Shown: positions 43,774-51,920 of the stretch, piece by piece
How positions within the stretch are numbered: the first letter of the stretch is position 1
How the letters are laid out: every line of letters begins with the position of its first letter
Position numbers and translations under genes: made by a program
NCBI RefSeq assembly: GCF_014268655.2
Contig: NZ_JABWQX020000001.1
Coordinates: forward strand, 3,440,001-3,504,000
Reading direction: 5' to 3'
From: Pseudomonas marvdashtae
GTDB taxonomy: Bacteria; Pseudomonadota; Gammaproteobacteria; Pseudomonadales; Pseudomonadaceae
DNA length: 64,000 nucleotides
The notes under the pieces: model-generated
What the model saw: the letters and a program-made list of their open reading frames with translations, nothing else
Databases searched by the model: none
Told to the model about the DNA's origin: nothing

Positions 43774-44829
43774 TTACCGACTGCCCTCTTCCACGCCCGG
43801 CGACTGCGCCAAAAACTCCGCTATCAGCGACACGACCTGCTGTTGAATCACCTCACGAGCACGACCGTTGTCGCCGTCCCGGCAGATGATGCCATCGCCC
43901 GGCACTTCCTCCTCTAGCATTTCCTGCGCGCCAGGTTTGCACCGCGACATGAAGCTGAAATGGCTGGCATCGCTGATCTCCACGTAACGGCTGGATGCCG
44001 CCGGCAAGCGTTTGGCGAGGTTGGCCGATTCCAGCTCGGCGGGAAGCTCGTGCGAGGGCACGCCCGCCGCGATCACCAGAGCGGGCACCGGCAATGCGGC
44101 GAGGCTTTTGTCGGTCATGCCCCGGGAAAGGCCCAGGTCCAGCGTCACCACGGCAGTGACGCGTTTATCGCGCCAATCGGCGGCCAGTGCGGCCCGTGAT
44201 TCCGGAGTGCTCGCCGGGTTTATCTGGTCGTAGACGGTGCAACTGGATAACTGCGAATGGGCTTTGCAATCCTGGGCGAAGCGGTCGGGATCGAAACGAG
44301 CACCGGCAATCTCCAGGGCAGTCCAGCCGCCAAGCGAATGGCCCACGACTGCAATTCGGCCATTGGCGACCTGGCCAAATTTTTCCGGTTGGGTCGTGAT
44401 CCCATCAATGGCGCGGCGCAGGTCAATGGGTCGCTGCCAAAGCTGCGCCGCTGCCTGAGGGCTGCGGTCATGGGTGGTGGTGCCTGGATGATTGACGGCG
44501 GCGACGATATAGCCCTTATGAGCCAAGGCGCTCGCCAGCCAGGCCTGGTTGCTCCAGTTCCCTCGGTATCCGTGGGAAAGCAGTACCAGTGGATGCTCGC
44601 CAGCTGAAGGCGGCGCGTCCTGAACGGCAGAAGCACCGACAAACACCGCGTTATCGGCGATCAGTTGCGGGGCGGCTGCAGTTGCGCTCGGGTACCAGAC
44701 AACCATCTCCAGGGGACGGTCGTTGGGGGAACCCGACAGGGTGAAAGCGCGGAAGCCGATAGGGTTTTCGCCAGCGAGCGCGGGCGAGGCCAGGCACGCC
44801 AACAACAAAGCGCCAAAAGCAATTTTCAA
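43774..44829 (-). CDS. Exported alpha/beta hydrolase (dienelactone hydrolase/PAF-AH-like)
   Basis: A 351-residue protein with a clear signal peptide (MKIAFGALLLACLASPALA). The fold marks are LVLLSHGYRGN (oxyanion hole), the nucleophile elbow GHSLGG, TLDLG and a catalytic His in ISDASHFSF. The overall plan fits bacterial PAF-acetylhydrolase/dienelactone-hydrolase-like esterases. Four cysteines may form disulfides in the periplasm. GGAAGAACG precedes the ATG. Substrate unknown; it is not close to any pathway gene. Confidence 0.88.
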   Translation of the reverse strand: MKIAFGALLLACLASPALAGENPIGFRAFTLSGSPNDRPLEMVVWYPSATAAAPQLIADNAVFVGASAVQDAPPSAGEHPLVLLSHGYRGNWSNQAWLASALAHKGYIVAAVNHPGTTTHDRSPQAAAQLWQRPIDLRRAIDGITTQPEKFGQVANGRIAVVGHSLGGWTALEIAGARFDPDRFAQDCKAHSQLSSCTVYDQINPASTPESRAALAADWRDKRVTAVVTLDLGLSRGMTDKSLAALPVPALVIAAGVPSHELPAELESANLAKRLPAASSRYVEISDASHFSFMSRCKPGAQEMLEEEVPGDGIICRDGDNGRAREVIQQQVVSLIAEFLAQSPGVEEGSR

Positions 44830-45050
44830 TGTCGTTCTTCCTTGATCGGATCAGCAGAAATCTGCGTGAGCATTAAAGCCCACTTTCGGATCGCCGTGGC
44901 TGTTGCTCAGAAAACTTAATTCATCCCTCAGACCCGCCACGGCGCAATAGGCGACCCGGAGTAGATCAGATGCACCGCGCGCGCAGTGCATCAGCGCCAC
45001 TGCGCAGAGAGCTTCGCATCGGCAAACACCTGCTCGCCGGTGGTAACCCG

Positions 45051-45809
45051 CTAACTGCGTCTAGCGTCTTTCTCCGCCCGCGCCCGACACGCCTCCCCAA
45101 ACGCGCGAAAAATCGCCCGGTAATCGGCGTTCTCCATCACCTCCCATTCCGGATGCCATTGCACGCCCAAGGCAAACGCTCGACTGCCTTCTACCGAAAG
45201 CCCCTCGACCAATCCGTCCTCCGCCACGGCCTCGATGCGCAAGCCCTGCCCCACCCGCGCGATGCCTTGGCCGTGGACGGAGTTGACTTCAATTACGTCC
45301 TTGAGGCCCAACCGCGTCAGCACGCCACCCGGCCGCACCGTCAGGGCATGCGTGCGGGCGTACTGTTCCTGGACGGGTTCGTTGCTCGGGGGTTCGTGAT
45401 CGGCGCCTGGGCCGTCGAGTTGCTGATGGAGCGTGCCACCGAAGGCGACGTTCATTTCCTGGAAGCCCCGGCAGATTCCGAGTACCGGCAAGCCGGCTTC
45501 GACAGCGGCGCGCCAGAGCGGCAGCGCCAGGTTGTCGCGGGCCGGGTCGTGCTCGGTGCCCGGTGGGCTGGGCGGGCCGCCGTATTGATGGGGTTCGATA
45601 TTGGAAGGCGATCCGGTGAACAGCAGCCCATCCAGGCTGGCGATAATCTGGGCCGGGTCAAGCAACGCTGGGAACACCGGCAGGATGACAGGCAGCCCTT
45701 CAGCTGCGGTGGCGACGGCCTCGGCGTATTTGTCGTTGCTGAGTTGGACGGTGTGCGGACCGATTTTGCCTGAACAGGCGATGACTCCGATCATGGGTGG
45801 ACGAGACAT
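45051..45809 (-). CDS. Gamma-glutamyl-gamma-aminobutyrate hydrolase-family protein (PuuD/SpuA-like)
   Basis: A 252-residue class I glutamine-amidotransferase-fold enzyme of the PuuD group, which releases GABA from gamma-glutamyl-GABA in putrescine breakdown. The active site is visible: nucleophile Cys in LGICRGFQEMN, and His-Glu in GVQWHPEWE. GLLFTGSPSNIEPHQYG and the NSVHGQGI stretch are typical. ATG 45809 has GGGAG nearby; a longer frame upstream is a shadow of the divergent gene's 5' side. No other puu gene is adjacent. Confidence 0.88.
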   Translation of the reverse strand: MSRPPMIGVIACSGKIGPHTVQLSNDKYAEAVATAAEGLPVILPVFPALLDPAQIIASLDGLLFTGSPSNIEPHQYGGPPSPPGTEHDPARDNLALPLWRAAVEAGLPVLGICRGFQEMNVAFGGTLHQQLDGPGADHEPPSNEPVQEQYARTHALTVRPGGVLTRLGLKDVIEVNSVHGQGIARVGQGLRIEAVAEDGLVEGLSVEGSRAFALGVQWHPEWEVMENADYRAIFRAFGEACRARAEKDARRS

Positions 45810-45971
45810 GGGACTCCCTGACCGTTTAGGTCTCAGACGTTTATGAATCCGATCGTGGCGCGGGTTCGGTTGTTCCATTTCGATGACGACCACCATGGAT
45901 CGATCCCAGGGCTGAACGAAGCTCGCGACACAACGGTCGGAACAGCAATCCCCGGCAAAGAAACCTCACTC

Positions 45972-47738
45972 ATGCGCTTACGATCCGCCGCCTTCGTCAC
46001 GTTGTTCACCCTGTCCGCCAGCACGTTTGCAGTGGCACAAGAACCGTTGCGCCTGGAAAGCCTGAAGCGCTGCGGCGACCTGCTCGAAAGCCAGCACCAG
46101 GAATGGTGCCTCACCGCGCGCGGGCTGGGTGACGCAACGCCGCAACTGAAACTGGGTGAAAAAACGATCCCCGCCGAGAGTATCCAACGTGAAGGACAGA
46201 ACCTGCGCGTGCGCTTGGACAGCGCCGATTACCAGAGCGGCCCACTCTGGCTAGAAGAGGGTCCGCGCGCCAGCAATGCCGTCTGGTTGACCCTGCGCAA
46301 CAGCCACGTGCTGGCCGCCGGGCCGAATGAAGTGGCGAAGAACATGGACGGGCTGACCACGTACGTGGATCTGGTCAGCGTGCTGATCGAGGAAAGCCAC
46401 GATGGCCGCCAGGAGGCTGAGCGCCTGGCGGGTAAGTACGGGGCGAAAGTGGTCGGGGGCATCGCGCCGCTGAACGTCTATCAGCTGCGCCTGCCGGCCA
46501 AGGACTTGGTAGAGCGTGATGCGCTGGTGCTGCGCCTGGGCGGCGAGACCAGTGTCGATGCGGTGGTGATCGAGGAATCCGCAGCCGAAGAGGCCGAGCA
46601 AGCGCCCGCCCAGCCCGAGGAACCGAAAAAACCGGATCAGGACTCTGATGAATGGTCCGCGAACCGCTTCCTCGACGCCGTGCATTATTACCAGCGGCGC
46701 GTCCCCGGTCAGCAGGCGCCGATCCGAGCGCAGCCGGTGCGCATCGGTTTGATCGAGCGCGACGTGGATTTCGACACGGCGGATTTCGCCGATTACCTCG
46801 GTGCCTGTTCGGTGCCGCGCACCTGCGTCTATGCCCGCGACGCGGACAAGCCGGACAACCATGGTACGACCGTCGCCGGCATTCTCGCCGCACGCTGGAA
46901 CGACGGCGGCAATACCGGTTTCCTCCGTGGCCTGGACAAGGCCAGCGGCGGTTTCGAAGTAATCGTCGAGCGTAACTCCGATGCCGGTATTACCGCCAAC
47001 ATCGCGGCCTCGGTCAACCTCGTCGAAGACGGCGTGCGTGTGCTCAATTGGAGCTGGGGCATTCACCGCGTTGGCGCCAAGGACGTCAAGGGCGATGACG
47101 TGGATTCGCTGTTGCGTTCGGGCATCGCCATGGGCGGCTACGAAGAACTGCTGGAGGAATTTTTCCTGTGGCTGCGCAAGGAGCATCCCGACGTCGTGGT
47201 GGTGAATTCCGCCGGCAACGGCTCATCATTCTCCGGCACCGACGAGTACCGCCTGCCCTCCTCGTTCATCACCGAGCAACTGCTGGTGGTCGGCGGGCAC
47301 CAGCGCAGCGAACGCGCCGGGGTGGCCGTCGACGACCCAGGCTATGCGGTCAAGCGCAACTCCTCGAACATCGACATGCGCGTCGACATCACCGCCGCCG
47401 CGTGCACCCATGCCTCGACGGTCAATGCCGGCCAGGACGGCGCGGTGCATTGCGGCACGTCCTACGCCACGCCGATGGTCACGGGCTTGTTGGCCGCGAT
47501 GCTGTCGATCAATCCGCAACTTCATCCCGAGCAACTGCGCATGCTCCTGCGCCGCAGCGCCATGACCATCGGCGACAATCACGACTTCGAGCAAATGGAT
47601 GGCGAAGACCTCACCGCGCCCATCTTGCCGTCGGAGCGCAACTACCAGCTTAACGATAAGGACGTCGGCCGTTCGGCGCGGCTGGACATGCAAAAGGCCT
47701 TGGACCTGTCAGTGCAGAGTCGCAGCCGGGTGCGTTGA
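45972..47738 (+). CDS. Subtilisin-like (S8) peptidase with altered catalytic Asp
   Basis: A 588-residue exported protein. Signal peptide MRLRSAAFVTLFTLSASTFA, a propeptide-like N-terminal half, then an S8 domain from about 255. His297 (DNHGTTVAGILAA), the oxyanion Asn in NSAGNG, and Ser497 (CGTSYATPMVTG) match subtilases. Where subtilases have the catalytic Asp (I-D-T/S-G), the sequence is IGLIERDVD, placing Glu262 there; Asp264 or Asp266 might substitute. It may be inactive, weakly active or specialised. The Glu/Pro-rich linker about 215-235 separates the halves. Start chosen by position of the signal peptide. Confidence 0.85.
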   Translation: MRLRSAAFVTLFTLSASTFAVAQEPLRLESLKRCGDLLESQHQEWCLTARGLGDATPQLKLGEKTIPAESIQREGQNLRVRLDSADYQSGPLWLEEGPRASNAVWLTLRNSHVLAAGPNEVAKNMDGLTTYVDLVSVLIEESHDGRQEAERLAGKYGAKVVGGIAPLNVYQLRLPAKDLVERDALVLRLGGETSVDAVVIEESAAEEAEQAPAQPEEPKKPDQDSDEWSANRFLDAVHYYQRRVPGQQAPIRAQPVRIGLIERDVDFDTADFADYLGACSVPRTCVYARDADKPDNHGTTVAGILAARWNDGGNTGFLRGLDKASGGFEVIVERNSDAGITANIAASVNLVEDGVRVLNWSWGIHRVGAKDVKGDDVDSLLRSGIAMGGYEELLEEFFLWLRKEHPDVVVVNSAGNGSSFSGTDEYRLPSSFITEQLLVVGGHQRSERAGVAVDDPGYAVKRNSSNIDMRVDITAAACTHASTVNAGQDGAVHCGTSYATPMVTGLLAAMLSINPQLHPEQLRMLLRRSAMTIGDNHDFEQMDGEDLTAPILPSERNYQLNDKDVGRSARLDMQKALDLSVQSRSRVR

Positions 47739-47791
47739 GGCGGCAACTGGCGGTATGATCCGCCCTACATGACTTTCGCGGAACCACGCCT

Positions 47792-48253
47792 ATGCCGGCC
47801 CCACACGTGCGACCTACAATCGCGCCACTGCTCGAACCCGGCGAAACGGTGGTTCTGTTCGACGGCGTGTGCAAGCTCTGCAACGGCTGGGCGAGGTTCC
47901 TGATACGCCATGATCAACAACGGCGGGTGCGGCTGGCGGCGGTGCAGTCGCCCGAGGGCCAGGCCCTGCTTGCCTGGGCTGGTTTGCCGGTGGACCGGTT
48001 CGACACCATGGCAGTGATTCGCGACCAGCATTATTGGGAACGTTCCGAGGCTTTTTTCGAAGTCGTCTCGCAGTTGCCCACCCGCTGGCGTCCGGTGAAA
48101 TGGCTGCGCCTCTTCCCGTGCCGGCTTCGGGACTGGGTCTATGATCGCATCGCGCTGAATCGCTATCGGCTCTTCGGCAAATACGACACGTGCCTGCTAC
48201 CCAATGCCGACCATGAAAAGCGTTTCTTGAAAATGCCTGCAACCGAGGGTTAA
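47792..48253 (+). CDS. DCC-family thiol-disulfide oxidoreductase (DUF393)
   Basis: A 153-residue protein of the DUF393/DCC group, named after the motif near the N-terminus: VVLFDGVCKLCNGWARFLIRHD, which includes D-x-x-C-x-x-C. Further marks are RLAAVQSPEGQALL, RSEAFFEVV and the C-terminal DWVYDRIALNRYRLFGK. Such proteins are thioredoxin-like and probably redox-active; no partner is known. The N-terminal 18 residues before the core are not conserved, so a start at a later codon is possible. Cytoplasmic by sequence. Confidence 0.88.
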   Translation: MPAPHVRPTIAPLLEPGETVVLFDGVCKLCNGWARFLIRHDQQRRVRLAAVQSPEGQALLAWAGLPVDRFDTMAVIRDQHYWERSEAFFEVVSQLPTRWRPVKWLRLFPCRLRDWVYDRIALNRYRLFGKYDTCLLPNADHEKRFLKMPATEG

Positions 48254-48293
48254 ATCCCTCAATTCCCAGCGCCTGCGAGCCCGAGTAGACAAC

Positions 48294-48455
48294 ATGAATC
48301 GCCGTAAAAAAATAAACCAGTTGCTCAAGGCCAACGCCAAGAAGGCCAGCGCCAAGTTGGCGCCCAAGAGCAAGGATAAATACATCAGCAAAGCCGACCG
48401 ATTGAAACTGGCGGCTGAAGACAATCCAGACACGATCGTGTCCCCTGAGAGCTGA
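48294..48455 (+). CDS. DUF2986 small basic protein
   Basis: A 53-residue protein reading MNRRKKINQLLKANAKKASA then KLAPKSKDKYISKADR, the full-length pattern of the DUF2986 family found in gamma-proteobacteria. Strongly basic and helical, with an acidic C-terminal tail. No good RBS stands out (GAG about 12 bases upstream). Function unknown. It begins 41 bases after the DCC-family gene and may be co-transcribed with it. Confidence 0.8.
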   Translation: MNRRKKINQLLKANAKKASAKLAPKSKDKYISKADRLKLAAEDNPDTIVSPES

Positions 48456-48522
48456 TCACGACCTGTGACAGCTCAACAGCAGCCTGTCAGACCTCCCTCA
48501 AATGGACTTACCGGAGACACCC

Positions 48523-49269
48523 GTGAAACGCCTCATCCTGTCTATCGCCTTCATGGCACTGGCCGCTTGCGCCAGCCAGCCAACGCACACACGCCCTGTC
48601 AACGCGCCGGTATTGAAGTTCCGCGCCGTACCGGTAACGGCCGATGGTCTTCCGGTCATCAACCCGGACGTCTTGAAAAGTATCGAGCAACTCAACATGC
48701 CTGCGCCGGTCAAGACGCTGACCTATATAGAACTGGCCGGCACCGTCAGCTTTCCCAAGGAAAGCAGGCCGGAACGTACCGAATACTTCCTCTCCACCGA
48801 CCCCACCACCCGTCAGTTGCGCATGATCCACAAGAGCGAACACCTCAATGGCAGCAAGATCAGCTGGCGTGGCCTGCTCACGCTTTCCGGCCTGGAGCAG
48901 GCCGATCTGTCGCGCAATACCGCAGTGATCGACAGCCTGAGCTTTCGGGGCGACTGGCAACACATGCCGGTGGGCAGTCAATTGGGCTTCACCCGACAAG
49001 GCAGCAACACCAGCAACATTATCGGCACGCTGGGCACGGAACCGAAAGTCGTTAATTGTCGCATCGACCGTGAATTGCCGGCCAAACAACTGAACCCGGC
49101 GCTGAGCGGCCAAGCCAAGGCCATGAGCTGTCAGGAACAGCGCCCCAGCACCTCCCCCGTCCCCTTCGATCATTATTTCTATCTGGTGGACTATGGCTTT
49201 TTTTACCGCGCCAGTAACGACAAGCACGACGGGGTTTCCATCGACATGCATATACAGCGCGTGAAGTGA
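48523..49269 (+). CDS. Predicted lipoprotein
   Basis: A 248-residue protein from a GTG at 48523 with GGAG six bases upstream. An ATG 21 bases earlier covers that RBS and would spoil the signal sequence. Signal MKRLILSIAFMALAACAS ends in lipobox L-A-A-C, so the mature protein starts at Cys16. The rest is a beta-rich domain of unknown family; two more Cys (NCRID, SCQEQ) may pair. The next gene starts immediately after its stop, suggesting joint transcription. Confidence 0.75.
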   Translation: MKRLILSIAFMALAACASQPTHTRPVNAPVLKFRAVPVTADGLPVINPDVLKSIEQLNMPAPVKTLTYIELAGTVSFPKESRPERTEYFLSTDPTTRQLRMIHKSEHLNGSKISWRGLLTLSGLEQADLSRNTAVIDSLSFRGDWQHMPVGSQLGFTRQGSNTSNIIGTLGTEPKVVNCRIDRELPAKQLNPALSGQAKAMSCQEQRPSTSPVPFDHYFYLVDYGFFYRASNDKHDGVSIDMHIQRVK

Positions 49270-50076
49270 ATGACTCCGAACCCCATCGATCCGCTGTCGC
49301 TTCAACGCATCATCGCTGCCCACGGCAAACCCGAGGGCGCGAGCTATTTCGATGCGCAGGAAAGCCTCGTTCACGACATCTTCCCCGACCGCATCATGTT
49401 CCAGACCAATTACCTGGACCACAGCAGTTATGAAGTGGATGTCGCCGAGGGCGCGGTCCGTGTGCGCAAGACGCGCCTGGACAATTACCACCGAGGCCAC
49501 AACGCCCAGGTGATCGACGATGACATGGACGATGACGATTGGGTGGAGTTGGCCAGCCTTTGGCAACGCTTGAGCGGCGACCTGGACACTCAAGGGCAAG
49601 CACTGGGACCGGACCTGACCGACACCTTGGCGGACCTGTTCGACTGTCTGTTCGACGAGGCGCATGCGCAGGCGCTGATCGAGAATATGCCAGCCCCTAC
49701 CGGCCAATGGGACTGGGCCTGGACGCAAGTGCAATCGGCACTCAGCGAGGCCCATCGGTTGGCTGAGTTCGAATGGAAGGAATGGTCGTTGTCCGGCGTC
49801 TACGCCATCAACGCCCTCGCCCCGCTGCAGGAGCTGGGCATTGAAATTGCTGTGCCTGACAGCAAAACCGTGGACGCGATCAACCGCGCCAACGATTGGG
49901 AACGCGCGCTGCTCCAGTATTTCAACGCACGATTGGAAACCCACGATTTGAAGCTGCTGGCCATCGGCACGCACTTCGATGAGTACCAGGCGTTTGCCTG
50001 CCTGCCGATGAACGGCCTGGGTTTGGCCAATGCGTTGGAGATCCTGGGCAGGCTGGGCATCGTCTACAAATACTGA
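49270..50076 (+). CDS. Hypothetical protein, acidic
   Basis: A 268-residue acidic cytoplasmic protein. The start follows the upstream lipoprotein stop without a gap (TGAATG), so translation is coupled. It carries an acidic cluster (DDDMDDDDWVELASLWQRL) and a WKEWSLSGVYAINALAPLQELG segment; a C-terminal HFDEYQAFACLPMNGLGLANAL part resembles the terminal portion of several uncharacterised immunity-like proteins. That likeness is weak. Function not known. Confidence 0.65.
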   Translation: MTPNPIDPLSLQRIIAAHGKPEGASYFDAQESLVHDIFPDRIMFQTNYLDHSSYEVDVAEGAVRVRKTRLDNYHRGHNAQVIDDDMDDDDWVELASLWQRLSGDLDTQGQALGPDLTDTLADLFDCLFDEAHAQALIENMPAPTGQWDWAWTQVQSALSEAHRLAEFEWKEWSLSGVYAINALAPLQELGIEIAVPDSKTVDAINRANDWERALLQYFNARLETHDLKLLAIGTHFDEYQAFACLPMNGLGLANALEILGRLGIVYKY

Positions 50077-50133
50077 GCCTCTGGTGCGGCGATTCCTGCC
50101 GCTGAATAAGTGTCCTTGACCTTCGGATACGAC

Positions 50134-50367
50134 ATGAAGAACTGTGAATATTGCGGGGCCCTTATCCTTGCCGACGACGGTGCGTGCAAACGTTGCTCCG
50201 AAGCAATGCGCCTTATGGCCGAAGCTCCCGTGCCGAGGTCCGGGCCGTCGAGGGGGCTAAAAATCTTCAAATGGGTGCTTATCGGTTTGCTGGTCGCGGT
50301 GCTCGTCGCTGTGGCAGGGATCATTTGGGTTCTGAAGACGTTGGGACCCATGCCTTCTTTAGGTTGA
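50134..50367 (+). CDS. Small zinc-ribbon membrane protein
   Basis: A 77-residue protein: an N-terminal zinc-ribbon (MKNCEYCG, then DDGACKRCSEA: two CxxC knuckles 15 residues apart), a short linker, and one membrane helix (about 48-70, WVLIGLLVAVLVAVAGIIWV). Such zinc-ribbon single-pass proteins are common but functionally unknown. ATG 50134 is preferred over GTG 50110, as it starts at the ribbon. A REP-like fragment and a 114-bp repeat follow. Confidence 0.7.
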   Translation: MKNCEYCGALILADDGACKRCSEAMRLMAEAPVPRSGPSRGLKIFKWVLIGLLVAVLVAVAGIIWVLKTLGPMPSLG

Positions 50368-50415
50368 TCGCTGCGCCGATGCCGTTGTGACGAGGGAGTC
50401 CCCGCCTCTGCAGTT

Positions 50416-50529
50416 GATCGTTCCCACGCTCTGCGTGGGAATGCATCCCGTGACGCTCTGCGTCACCCGCCAGAAGCGGAACGCGGAGCGTCCCTGGCGG
50501 CATTCCCACGCAGGAGCGCGGGAACGATC
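50416..50529 (-). repeat. 114-bp palindromic repeat, copy 2 (inverted)
   Basis: Same element as at 10915 and 56374 but in the opposite direction, with 16-bp terminal repeats that have one mismatch (GAGCGCGGGAACGATC at the right end). A degenerate REP-like arm (GTGACGAGGGAG, about 50387-50414) adjoins its left end. Confidence 0.85.
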
Positions 50530-50638
50530 TGTATGTATTTTTAGCCTTAAAAATCAGTTGGTTGCAATTTCTAATTTGCCCACCAAGACCCACAAGGATC
50601 GTCTCAATCAAGACCTGCTGACTTTCCTCAAGGAATAA
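50530..50638 (+). pseudogene. Possible 3' gene remnant
   Basis: Downstream of the repeat an open frame runs to TAA 50638 and codes for a plausible protein end (SNLPTKTHKDRLNQDLLTFL), followed 17 bases later by an intrinsic terminator pointing the same way. No start or domain is found. It could be the tail of a gene lost when the repeat moved in, or chance. Confidence 0.25.
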
Positions 50639-50654
50639 CGCAGCCAGTACACTG

Positions 50655-50677
50655 AGCCCTTCTTCGGAAGGGCTTTT
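50655..50677 (+). terminator. Intrinsic terminator
   Basis: AGCCCTTC (50655-50662), tetraloop TTCG, GAAGGGCT (50667-50674), then TTTT. Strong plus-strand terminator placed just before the 3' end of the leftward lrp-type gene. Confidence 0.88.
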
Positions 50678-50690
50678 GGACCAACTCTCA

Positions 50691-51179
50691 TCAATGCCGC
50701 AACAGCTTACGCAACGGGACTTCGTCCTTGCGCACCGGCGACTTGATGACGATGTAGCTGAAGTACTTGGAGATGCCGATGTTCTTGTCCAGCAGGCCTT
50801 CCATTACGTCCTGGTAATCCTGGATGCTGCGGGTCATGAAACGTACCAGGTAATCGTAGCCGCCGCTGATCAGGTGGCATTCGAGCACTTCGTCCACCAG
50901 GCGGATATTGGATTCGAACTTGGCGAAGTCCTCACGCTTGTGGTCGCTCAAGGTGACCTCGGTGAACACCGTCACCGAATCGGTGATCTTGGCGAGATTG
51001 AGATGGGCCTTGTAGCTGGAAATATACCCCGCCGACTCCAGCCGCTTGACCCGTTGCAGGCAGGGGCTGGCGGACAGGCCCACGGCGTCGGCCAGACTGA
51101 CGTTGGTCATGCGACCGTCTTTTTGAAGCTCGACCAAAATGCTGATGTCGATCCGGTCCAGTTTCGCTACACCTTCCAT
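50691..51179 (-). CDS. Lrp/AsnC-family transcriptional regulator
   Basis: A 162-residue regulator with an N-terminal winged HTH (KLDRIDISILVELQKDGRMTNVSLADAVGLSASPCLQRVKRLE) and a C-terminal RAM (amino-acid-binding) domain (about 70-155, VFTEVTLSDHKREDFAKFE, YDYLVRFMTRS). Lrp-type proteins form octamers that respond to amino acids. Two genes upstream on the same strand lies an aminotransferase gene, so it may control amino-acid or amine breakdown. Ligand unknown. Confidence 0.93.
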   Translation of the reverse strand: MEGVAKLDRIDISILVELQKDGRMTNVSLADAVGLSASPCLQRVKRLESAGYISSYKAHLNLAKITDSVTVFTEVTLSDHKREDFAKFESNIRLVDEVLECHLISGGYDYLVRFMTRSIQDYQDVMEGLLDKNIGISKYFSYIVIKSPVRKDEVPLRKLLRH

Positions 51180-51224
51180 CGCCTACCTCTTGCCTGGTGT
51201 GTGTAAGACCATCTTCTAACAAAA

Positions 51225-51881
51225 TCAGCGCCGTAAGGACAGCTGATGCTGAGCCACCAGATCCGCCATGCTGTTGATGCAATAGTCCGCCGCGCAAGGT
51301 GCCGGGGAGCTGTGGAGTTCGCGGCAGATCAAGCACATAGCCCCCACGGCTCGTGGCCGGCCGCCGGGACGGGTCACTTGGAGGATCGCTTCGGCGTCAA
51401 GATCATTGGCGGCCAGCCAATCGTCATCGTGCAACGGGTCGCTCGCCAACGAAATGAAATCCTCCGGCTCGATGCCCAGGCGCTCGCACAACACGCCACG
51501 GTCCTCGGCATCGCGATCACCGAGCACCAACAGGCGATAGAACTTGCGCAGGTACAGCATCGCCCCTGGCGCATCCTCGAACAGCGTCCAGCCCGCGGCT
51601 GACCGGGCAAAGCTCATGCCCTCCTCCCAACTGGCCTTGAGCTGCCAACGCTCGGCCAACTGACGATGGGCAAAACACAGCAAGCCACTGAAACCCAGTT
51701 CGCCAAAGCGCGGGTACAAGGCTTGCAGAACCTCGTCGAACTCAGCGAGCACGGCGATCTTGTCCAACGGCCCGGCATGGCTTTCCAGCAGCGGCTGCAA
51801 CGCCGTCCAGACGCCGGAGTCGCGATCTACCAGGACTTCATCGCAGTCGATCAACAACGCCCGATATTCAGTCAGCCTCAT
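51225..51881 (-). CDS. HAD-like hydrolase
   Basis: A 218-residue protein of HAD fold. Motif I is ALLIDCDEVLVDRD (nucleophile and acid Asp); motif II is the LLVLGDRDA region without the usual Ser/Thr; motif IV would be the SLASDPLHDDDW stretch, as in (S)-2-haloacid-type enzymes. The C-terminal part has four Cys (CLICREL, PCAADYC). It may act on a small phosphate or haloacid, or be a degenerate member. It lies between the Lrp gene and the aminotransferase gene, all leftward. Confidence 0.75.
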   Translation of the reverse strand: MRLTEYRALLIDCDEVLVDRDSGVWTALQPLLESHAGPLDKIAVLAEFDEVLQALYPRFGELGFSGLLCFAHRQLAERWQLKASWEEGMSFARSAAGWTLFEDAPGAMLYLRKFYRLLVLGDRDAEDRGVLCERLGIEPEDFISLASDPLHDDDWLAANDLDAEAILQVTRPGGRPRAVGAMCLICRELHSSPAPCAADYCINSMADLVAQHQLSLRR

Positions 51882-51920
51882 CTGTACCGCCTCCGATGAT
51901 GTCCATTTATCAACGCTCCA

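Noticed and set aside
50387..50638. 83-codon open frame through the 114-bp repeat
   Set aside because: Most of its length is the repeat itself; only the last third could be a real protein end, reported separately with low confidence.
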